A stretch of 18,360 nucleotides of DNA from Chloroflexota bacterium. Lineage in GTDB: Bacteria; Chloroflexota; Dehalococcoidia; SM23-28-2; RBG-16-64-32. A program made the translations under genes and the position numbers. Positions 12,939 to 18,360 of the stretch are shown piece by piece. Location: NCBI GenBank assembly GCA_005880055.1, contig VBJS01000008.1, forward strand, positions 1 to 18,360. Reading direction: 5' to 3'. The notes beneath the pieces were generated by a model that saw nothing but the letters and a program-made list of their open reading frames with translations, ran no database searches and was not told where the DNA came from. How positions within the stretch are numbered: the stretch's first letter is position 1; each line of letters begins with the position of its first letter.

Positions 12939-14462
12939 TCACTCGGGCTCGCCGGGGAGGATGCGGACGTGGCGGTTGGGCTCCTTGCCCATGCTGCGGG
13001 AAGGCAGGTTGTAGCGCTGGGCCAGCATATGCTGGAGGCGACGCACGTATGCGTTCTGCGGCGCCAGGTCCACCGCGTTTTCGGCGTTCATCACCTGGCC
13101 GATGGCGTCTTCCGCCTCCTTCAGGGCAGACACGACTGGATCGCCCGCCTTTTCTGTCCGCATCGTGAGGAGCGACTGTTCGAGCTGGATCACGGTGTTG
13201 CTCTTGACCACATACACCGGCACGCCTCGCGCCTCCGCGTCGTGTAGCGTCTGCGGTTTGCGCCTGTAATAGGGCCGCAGCGTGATGACCACATCCGCGT
13301 CGTCAAGGTGGTCTACGATGCGCGCCGGGAATCGCGTCTCCCTGATCGCCTGCGAAAGGCGCTGGCGCGAGACGCCGAACGGATAGATGCGCCGTTCTCG
13401 CAGGGAGGGCGCAGATGGCTCCCCGCCTCCCGCCTCTGACTCGCGTTGGCCGTCCCGGCGGCCCCTGATCTGCGCCTGGCGCATATTGCCTTCGGCGTCC
13501 AGTTCGCGTTGCTCCGGCGGGACGTCATAGCCACGCAGGATGGCATCGACGACCTCGGCGACGTTGCCGTGTACCGAGACCTGCGAGAAGGACTGGATCT
13601 CCACGAGGACATCGAATGTTGGGGGAGCCCGCCGCTCCAGGATCGCCTTTTGCGTGCCCCGGCGCCGCGCCTCCTCATCGCTGAGGGTAACGGACTGGAT
13701 GCCTCCGACCAAGTCGGACAGCGTAGGGTTCATGATCAGGTTCTCAAGCGTGTTGCCGTGGGCGGTGGCGACGAGCTGCACGCCGCGCTCGGCGATGGTG
13801 CGGGCGGCTGCTGCTTCGAGATCAGTGCCAATCTCGTCGATGATGATCACCTCCGGCATGTGGTTCTCGACAGCCTCGATCATCACCTGGTGCTGCAGCT
13901 CCGGCGCCGGCACCTGCATTCGCCGCGCGCTACCGATGCCCGGATGCGGGATGTCGCCGTCGCCGGCGATCTCGTTCGACGTATCCACAATGACCACGCG
14001 CTTGTTTAGCTCATCTGCAAGGAAGCGGGCAACTTCGCGCAGCATGGTTGTCTTGCCCACGCCCGGCCGGCCGAGGAGCAGGATGCTCTTATCCTCTCGC
14101 ACCAGGTCCTCGATGATGCGGATGGTACCGAAAACGGCGCGGCCCACACGGCAGGTAAGGCCCACGATGCGGCGCTTGCGGTTGCGGATGCAGGAGATGC
14201 GGTGGAGCGTGCGCTCAATGCCCGCGCGGTTATCGGACGTAAATTCACCGATGCGGGAGACAACGGCATCGATGTCATCCTGCGTCACCTCATGGTCGCT
14301 GAGTATGACCTCCTCGCCGGGGTAGCGGGCTTCCGGCCGGCGGCCGAGGTCGAGCACGATCTCCAGCAGCTCGAAATTATTGGGCCGGTTGCGCACGGCA
14401 TCAGCCACTCGCAAGGGCAGTACGTTGATGATGGCGTCGAGGTCGTCGGTTATGCGTAGCAT
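12939..14462 (-). CDS. R3H-domain AAA ATPase (Ycf45/SpoIIIAA-like)
   Basis: A 507-aa P-loop ATPase with a nucleic-acid-binding C-terminus. Residues about 1-120 form an N-terminal region; the ATPase core has Walker A GRPGVGKTT (131-139), VVIVDTSNEIAGDGDIPH, Walker B VIIIDE (205-210) and VATAHGNTLENL. After a variable charged linker (about 320-355) comes a second alpha/beta part (YPFGVSRQRL to VPVYVVKSNT). The protein ends in an R3H domain (about 450-505; NAYVRRLQHMLAQRYNL, with the Arg-x3-His pattern at R474 and H478). The family is widespread in cyanobacteria, plastids and Chloroflexota, related in its ATPase to SpoIIIAA, with no firmly established role; R3H domains bind single-stranded nucleic acid. 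ATG 14462 is 3 nt after the stop of the GNAT gene, so the two are translationally linked. Confidence 0.9.
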   Translation of the reverse strand: MLRITDDLDAIINVLPLRVADAVRNRPNNFELLEIVLDLGRRPEARYPGEEVILSDHEVTQDDIDAVVSRIGEFTSDNRAGIERTLHRISCIRNRKRRIVGLTCRVGRAVFGTIRIIEDLVREDKSILLLGRPGVGKTTMLREVARFLADELNKRVVIVDTSNEIAGDGDIPHPGIGSARRMQVPAPELQHQVMIEAVENHMPEVIIIDEIGTDLEAAAARTIAERGVQLVATAHGNTLENLIMNPTLSDLVGGIQSVTLSDEEARRRGTQKAILERRAPPTFDVLVEIQSFSQVSVHGNVAEVVDAILRGYDVPPEQRELDAEGNMRQAQIRGRRDGQRESEAGGGEPSAPSLRERRIYPFGVSRQRLSQAIRETRFPARIVDHLDDADVVITLRPYYRRKPQTLHDAEARGVPVYVVKSNTVIQLEQSLLTMRTEKAGDPVVSALKEAEDAIGQVMNAENAVDLAPQNAYVRRLQHMLAQRYNLPSRSMGKEPNRHVRILPGEPE

Positions 14463-14465
14463 CGG

Positions 14466-15395
14466 TCAGTTCACCGGTACAGCGGTGCTTGTGGTTTCCG
14501 GCACCAGTTCTTCGGCAGGCTTGAGGAGGCGCTTCGCCATGAGCACGTAATCGGCGGCGGGCCGGAAAGCCAACCGCTCAAGGGCCAGCGCCAGGCCGGC
14601 ATCGTATTCCGGCGCCAGGCAAAGGATGACGCCGGCGCCGGCCAGGCGGAGGCAGCCGGCGCTGAGCAGGTCCTCGATTGGCACATTGCGGCTGCCGCCA
14701 AGGACCTGGAGGCGCGCGATGCCACCGGAAAGCAGGCGGACCCAACCGCTGATAACGCCTTCCTCTTCAAGCAGGAAATCCGCAGGCCGGCGCCCCCACG
14801 GCTCCAGCGCCGCCTGCCATTCGCGGAACGTGGCGCCTTCAATGGCCCGCACGTTGGCGGGTACTGCCTGGTTATAGAGCTGGTAGATGCCGAAAAGGTC
14901 GCCTCGAGCCCGCGCGCGAAGCTTCAGTTCGGTGGCCTCCGGCATCGCCTTCTGCCGAGACCGATAGAGTGTCTGGCGACAGTAGGGGAAGAAGCCCGCC
15001 TCCCGCGCCGCCTTCACAGCCCCGCTGTCCGAACTGAGGCGCAGGAAGACGCGCTCGGCGCCCTGACGCGTCACACCGGCAAGCATCTGCGAAAAAAGCG
15101 AGGAGATCACGCGCCTGTCTTCATCCGCATCGATCAGGACCTCGACCTCCCATGCGGAGCGCTTGGCGCGCCGGCGGGCGGAGATCAGGCCGCGGATAGT
15201 GGCGCCGCGGACGCTGACCCAGGTGTGCTTGCCGGTGGCGAAGGAGAACCACTGCTCCAGCGCCGTCTCCAACGGGCGCGCGCGCTCATCGAGGCCCAGG
15301 CGGTCCCAGGGCTTGGCTTCGTTCGGGTAGACGCGGCCGTCGAAGGAGACGAGCGCGACGAGATCCGTTGGGAGCGGGTAGCGTGCTCTCATCAT
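14466..15395 (-). CDS. Double GNAT-fold acetyltransferase-like protein
   Basis: A 309-aa protein with two GNAT-like halves. The first (about 20-150) has WVSVRGATIRGLISARRR, a central WEVEVLIDAD strand and AERVFLRLSSDSGAVKAAREAGFFPYCRQTLYR, the typical end of a GNAT fold. The second (about 155-295) starts LRARARGDLFGIYQLYNQAVP and ends AGLALALERLAFRPAADYVLMAKRL. The acetyl-CoA loop (Q/R-x-x-G-x-G/A) is not clearly conserved in either half, so one or both may be inactive or bind another acyl donor. The ATG at 15395 overlaps the pdxT stop (ATGA), and its own stop is 3 nt from the R3H ATPase start; the three genes form one translational unit. Substrate unknown. Confidence 0.7.
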   Translation of the reverse strand: MMRARYPLPTDLVALVSFDGRVYPNEAKPWDRLGLDERARPLETALEQWFSFATGKHTWVSVRGATIRGLISARRRAKRSAWEVEVLIDADEDRRVISSLFSQMLAGVTRQGAERVFLRLSSDSGAVKAAREAGFFPYCRQTLYRSRQKAMPEATELKLRARARGDLFGIYQLYNQAVPANVRAIEGATFREWQAALEPWGRRPADFLLEEEGVISGWVRLLSGGIARLQVLGGSRNVPIEDLLSAGCLRLAGAGVILCLAPEYDAGLALALERLAFRPAADYVLMAKRLLKPAEELVPETTSTAVPVN

Positions 15396-16006
15396 TTCGG
15401 GCTGGGAGTTTTCCCTTGCGAGCGGACGATATCGAGGAAGTGAGCGTGAAACCGTGTGTCGTTCGTCAGCTCCGGGTGGAATGCAGTTGCCAGGATCGCA
15501 CCCTGCTGGACGGCGACGGCGTTCGGGCGCCCCGTCCGCTCCTCTGGAACGGTGGCGAGGACCTCCACGCCGGAGCCGATGCGCTCGACAACCGGCGCGC
15601 GGATGAAGACTGCATGGAAGGGGCGCTCCCCGAAAGGCGCCACATCGATGTCCGCCTCGAAGCTATCGAGCTGCCGGCCGTACGCATTGCGGAGGACGGC
15701 GATATCGATGGCTTCGAGTGTGGGGAACTCCAGGTCAGACGCCTCCCGGGCGAGTACGATCATGCCGGCGCAGGTGCCCCAGACGGGCACGCCGGTCTTG
15801 ACGAACGCATGGAGGGGCTGGTAAAGGTTGAAGTCCTGCATGAGCCGGCAGAAAGTGGTGCTTTCCCCGCCGGGGATAATCAGGCCGTCCAGGCCGCGCA
15901 GTTCCTCCGGGGTGCGCACCTGTCGAGTACTGACGCCGAGGCGACGGAGGGCGGCCTCGTGCTCGATGAAGTCGCCCTGCAGGGCGAGGACGCCAATAGT
16001 GGTCAC
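15392..16006 (-). CDS. pdxT: PLP synthase glutaminase subunit
   Basis: Releases ammonia from glutamine and channels it to PdxS for ribose-5-phosphate-dependent pyridoxal 5'-phosphate synthesis. 204 aa, a normal length. It begins IGVLALQGDFIEHEAALRRLG, has the oxyanion loop IIPGGESTT (43-51), nucleophile Cys79 in GTCAGM, and the His177-x-Glu179 pair in FHPEL, so the class I glutaminase triad is complete. The start is GTG 16006 without a Shine-Dalgarno. TAAAAT (16013-16018) ends 6 nt before the GTG, which points to a leaderless message. Unusually, its partner pdxS is not adjacent: a secreted propeller gene lies between them, all on the same strand. The stop overlaps the start of the GNAT gene. 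Confidence 0.96.
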   Translation of the reverse strand: MTTIGVLALQGDFIEHEAALRRLGVSTRQVRTPEELRGLDGLIIPGGESTTFCRLMQDFNLYQPLHAFVKTGVPVWGTCAGMIVLAREASDLEFPTLEAIDIAVLRNAYGRQLDSFEADIDVAPFGERPFHAVFIRAPVVERIGSGVEVLATVPEERTGRPNAVAVQQGAILATAFHPELTNDTRFHAHFLDIVRSQGKTPSPK

Positions 16007-16012
16007 AGTCTT

Positions 16013-16018
16013 ATTTTA
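16013..16018 (-). promoter_or_regulatory. Possible -10 box of pdxT
   Basis: TAAAAT on the minus strand, 6 nt before the GTG start of pdxT, so transcription would begin at or next to the start codon. No matching -35 is seen at usual spacing. Confidence 0.3.
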
Positions 16019-16060
16019 GCAGTCGGCGGTTGGTTTTTATTGGTCTGCGCGGCCAATTGG

Positions 16061-16092
16061 GGAGGGAGCCGGCGCGGGGGCCGGCCCCCTCC
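16061..16092. terminator. Strong GC hairpin after the ScyD/ScyE-like gene
   Basis: A 13-bp stem (one G-U pair when read on the minus strand) with a 6-nt loop lies 9 nt past the stop at 16102. It begins GGAGGGGGCCGGC on the minus strand. No T-tract follows, so it may terminate poorly alone or protect the mRNA 3' end. It separates the propeller gene from pdxT. Confidence 0.5.
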
Positions 16093-16101
16093 AGTTTGTC
16101 A

Positions 16102-17166
16102 TTAGGGAAGCAGTGCGACCTGCGCCTGGCCGGGCACCAGCGAATTCAACGTCACGTAAACGTTTGACCCGTCGATGGCCACGGCGGTGGGTATGGGCAG
16201 CCCGGTGGCCTTCTCTGTGCAGCTCCACGTGGCGCCGTTCACCGTGCACGCGTTAACGGTTCCGCCCTCCGGCGGTATGCCGAAGTCGAAGGCCGCGAAG
16301 CTCGCCTCGTCCAGTTCGACCACGTAAGCGGTGCCGTCCGGGCCGAAGTTGAGGTCGATAATCGACGTGAACGGCCCAGTATTGACCAGCGTGCAGCCGG
16401 GGTCCGTCCCGCAATTCACATGCCGAGCGGCCGGGTCGATACGCCAGATGCGAGAGGTGCCCTGGTTGGCGGGGAATCCCTTCAACTCTCCCGCGTACAG
16501 GAATCCGTCCGGGCCAACCGCGACGGTCGTGGGAACGGGATCCGCAGGGATAACGTCCGGCAGGTCGCATACGAAAGCGAGGTCCGGATTACTGGGATGG
16601 GGGCAACCGGCCGCCTGCTTGGCTGCGGCCGTCGGCAGGTCTTCTTTCGGCAACACGGCCACCCAGTCGATGTGGCCGCTGTTATCGACGGCCAGAATGT
16701 CGTTGCCGGCGGCGTCGGCGACGAACGTGTTGCCGCCATTGGTTCGGGCGAGGTCGAACGGGTTGGACTCCGGGCCATCGCCGGCCGGGTCCTTCGCCGT
16801 TTCGAAGGCGCCGAGGTCGGCGATGCGCGAGGCGTGGCCACGTGAGACGCGGTACAGCGCCTGTTCGGTCTCACTGCTGACAGTCGCCAGCATATCGCCG
16901 CGGCCGATAGGCGCAACGTCCGTAACGCCGGGGAGATCGAAGGCCAGCGAGGCCGTCGTGCCGCGTAGCTCAGTGGGGCCCGCGCCCGCATCGGCCACCA
17001 TCAGCCGGTGTCCGGGTGCGACGGCGAGGCCAAAGAGCGGCGACTGAAAGTCGTCACTGATCGTAGTCCAGGCGGGGCCGTCTGCGGACGCAACGGCGGT
17101 GGTGAGGAGGAGAAGCACGGCAGGGCCGGCAGCGAGCGCTAGGCAGCGCCTGAGGGCGGAAAGCAT
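16102..17166 (-). CDS. Secreted ScyD/ScyE-like beta-propeller protein
   Basis: A 354-aa exported protein. Residues 1-28 are a signal peptide (RR then a Leu/Ala core, cleavage after ASA). The rest is built of repeated blades with motifs such as LFGLAVAPGHRLMVADAG, NPFDLARTNGGNTFVADAAGNDIL, PTTVAVGPDGFLYAGEL, IIDLNFGPDGTAYVVEL and PTAVAIDGSNVYVTL. This is the pattern of the ScyD/ScyE family, named from cyanobacterial scytonemin clusters but common in other bacteria with no established activity. Several Cys pairs (HPSNPDLAFVC, NCGTDPGC, NACTVNGATWSC) suggest disulfides outside the cell. ATG 17166 has AAAGGGG 6 nt upstream. It sits between pdxS and pdxT on the same strand, with hairpins on both sides, so it may be an independent unit. 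Confidence 0.8.
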   Translation of the reverse strand: MLSALRRCLALAAGPAVLLLLTTAVASADGPAWTTISDDFQSPLFGLAVAPGHRLMVADAGAGPTELRGTTASLAFDLPGVTDVAPIGRGDMLATVSSETEQALYRVSRGHASRIADLGAFETAKDPAGDGPESNPFDLARTNGGNTFVADAAGNDILAVDNSGHIDWVAVLPKEDLPTAAAKQAAGCPHPSNPDLAFVCDLPDVIPADPVPTTVAVGPDGFLYAGELKGFPANQGTSRIWRIDPAARHVNCGTDPGCTLVNTGPFTSIIDLNFGPDGTAYVVELDEASFAAFDFGIPPEGGTVNACTVNGATWSCTEKATGLPIPTAVAIDGSNVYVTLNSLVPGQAQVALLP

Positions 17167-17394
17167 GGGTACCCCTTTCTCTTGTTCCGGCGGGCGTACG
17201 GGGGGCGACTACCATTCGACTATGGAGAGCGGGATTACGTCAAGCTGTGCAAAGTCGTGGATGGAGGGGGCGAACCGTCCAGGCACGCGCGGTGTCGATC
17301 CGATGGCGCGCCAATTTCCCCTTGACGAGGCATCACGCCGGTTACGTGGACGGCTCGCCCCTACGAGGGAAACCGCTTACCGATAACATGTCGC

Positions 17395-17417
17395 GGTCCT
17401 CGGCGCCGCCGAGGCCC
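17395..17417. terminator. Hairpin after pdxS
   Basis: CCTCGGC-GCC-GCCGAGG (17398-17414) is a perfect 7-bp stem, extended by two more pairs beyond one mismatch. It lies about 20 nt downstream of the pdxS stop on the minus strand. No T-run follows. The rest of the gap up to 17166 shows no gene. Confidence 0.4.
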
Positions 17418-17436
17418 TTCTCACGGCTGACGGCGG

Positions 17437-18324
17437 TCACCAACCTCGTTGTGCGAGGCGGTCCTCGGCGGCCATTGCGTTTACGGCCAGGCCCACCATC
17501 GGTTCGCCGAGCCCGCGCGAGACTTCGGCAAGGATCGCTGGGTCGTTGTAGTTCGTGACCGCCTTGACGATGGCGTGCGCGCGCTCGGCCGGGTCGCCGG
17601 ACTTGAAGATGCCGGAGCCGACGAAGACGCCGTCGGCGCCCAGCTGCATCATCAGGGCGGCGTCGGCGGGCGTGGCGACGCCGCCGGCCGAGAAGTTAAC
17701 GACCGGCAGGCGGCCGAGCTCCTTCGTCTCCTTGACCAGGTTGTAGGGGGCACCCAGGCTCTTGGCTTCCGACATCAGCTCGTCGTCGGGCATGTTCTGG
17801 AGGCGGCGGACGCCGTCCCAGAGGGCGCGCATGTGGCGGACCGCCTCGACGATGTCGCCGGTGCCGGCCTCGCCCTTGGTGCGGATCATCGCCGCGCCCT
17901 CGCCGATGCGGCGGAGCGCCTCGCCAAGGTCCCGGCACCCGCAGACGAAGGGCACCTTGAACTCGTGCTTGTTGATGTGGTGCGACTCGTCGGCCGGCGT
18001 CAGCACCTCGGACTCGTCGATGTAGTCGACGCCGAGCGACTCCAGGATCTGCGCCTCGACGAAGTGCCCGATGCGCACCTTCGCCATGACGGGGATCGAG
18101 ACCGATTCCATGATGCGGACGATGATCTCGGGGTCGGACATGCGGGCGACGCCGCCGTGGGCGCGGATATCGGCGGGGACGCGCTCGAGCGCCATCACGG
18201 CGCAGGCGCCGGCCTCCTCCGCGATCCTGGCGTGCTCCGGCGTGACGACGTCCATGATGACGCCGCCCTTCAGCATCTGCGCCAACCCGCGCTTGACGGT
18301 ATCGGTACCGGTCTCGATAGCCAT
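17437..18324 (-). CDS. pdxS: PLP synthase subunit PdxS
   Basis: Condenses ribose 5-phosphate, glyceraldehyde 3-phosphate and ammonia from PdxT into pyridoxal 5'-phosphate; cytosolic TIM-barrel dodecamer. 295 aa, the standard length. Key residues are present: Asp25 in GGVIMDVVT, Lys82 in VMAKVRIGHFVEAQ (sugar Schiff base), Lys150 in IRTKGEAGTG (second lysine), the phosphate loop FSAGGVATPADAA and DGVFVGSGIFKS. The ATG at 18324 is chosen over GTG 18333 because AGGAGG lies 8 nt before it and would overlap the GTG. A -10 box (TATACT, 18352-18357) lies at the window edge. pdxT is found 1.4 kb downstream on the same strand. Confidence 0.97.
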   Translation of the reverse strand: MAIETGTDTVKRGLAQMLKGGVIMDVVTPEHARIAEEAGACAVMALERVPADIRAHGGVARMSDPEIIVRIMESVSIPVMAKVRIGHFVEAQILESLGVDYIDESEVLTPADESHHINKHEFKVPFVCGCRDLGEALRRIGEGAAMIRTKGEAGTGDIVEAVRHMRALWDGVRRLQNMPDDELMSEAKSLGAPYNLVKETKELGRLPVVNFSAGGVATPADAALMMQLGADGVFVGSGIFKSGDPAERAHAIVKAVTNYNDPAILAEVSRGLGEPMVGLAVNAMAAEDRLAQRGW

Positions 18325-18351
18325 GGGGACCACCTCCTGGGTCGTGTAATC

Positions 18352-18357
18352 AGTATA
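18352..18357 (-). promoter_or_regulatory. Probable -10 box of pdxS
   Basis: TATACT on the minus strand (5 of 6 to consensus), about 27 nt upstream of the pdxS ATG and followed by the AGGAGG ribosome site. The -35 box would lie outside the window. Confidence 0.4.
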
Positions 18358-18360
18358 GGG

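Noticed and set aside
16963..16980. GTAGCTCAGTGGGG, resembling a tRNA D-arm
   Set aside because: It lies inside the ScyD/ScyE-like gene; no T-arm or acceptor stem pairs at the right distance.

Overview
The window is GC-rich bacterial DNA with many GTG and TTG starts, several genes that lack a Shine-Dalgarno site but have a -10-like box just upstream, and dispersed intergenic repeats. Gene content (paired cytosolic RCK proteins with UspA, an R3H-domain AAA ATPase next to a double-GNAT protein, PdxS/PdxT, paired acyl-CoA dehydrogenases) fits a Chloroflexota lineage, perhaps Dehalococcoidia/SAR202-like. This is an inference from gene style, not from a marker gene.

Region 1 (1-2260, minus strand) is a compact exported redox cluster: a small Cys-rich exported protein, a 66-aa membrane protein with a Cys/His tail, a membrane-anchored redoxin, a ResA/TlpA-like thioredoxin, and a lipoprotein that runs off the left edge. 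The redoxin is the most striking item. Its reading frame is interrupted by one in-frame TGA exactly where the first active-site Cys is expected, giving a UxxC motif, and a SECIS-like hairpin lies just downstream. It is very likely a selenoprotein that routine gene callers split in two.

Region 2 (2519-5275, plus strand) has two acyl-CoA dehydrogenase genes. The first is broken by a short internal deletion/frameshift. The second is preceded, in frame and with no stop codon between them, by a retropepsin-like (clan AA) aspartic protease domain. A zinc-ribbon plus metallo-beta-lactamase-fold protein follows (5565-6389).

Region 3 (6595-18324) is almost entirely minus strand. In transcription order from the right it holds pdxS, a secreted ScyD/ScyE-like beta-propeller, pdxT, a double-GNAT protein, an R3H AAA ATPase, tmk, an operon uspA-trkA-trkA, pheA, a Fpg/Nei-type DNA glycosylase and a CDF metal transporter. 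A small single-pass membrane protein (7727-7969) diverges from the transporter. PdxS and PdxT together form PLP synthase. pdxT and the GNAT gene share an ATGA overlap, and the GNAT and R3H genes are 3 nt apart, so these three are probably co-transcribed.

Two repeat families occupy the gaps. One has three same-strand copies carrying a GGGGGACACCCCC hairpin (6431, 8927, 12788), with compensatory stem changes. The other is a unit of about 73 nt ending in CGCTCAGAATGACATC (two inverted copies at 5334-5536, one at 10230-10303). I saw no tRNA, rRNA, CRISPR array or transposase gene.
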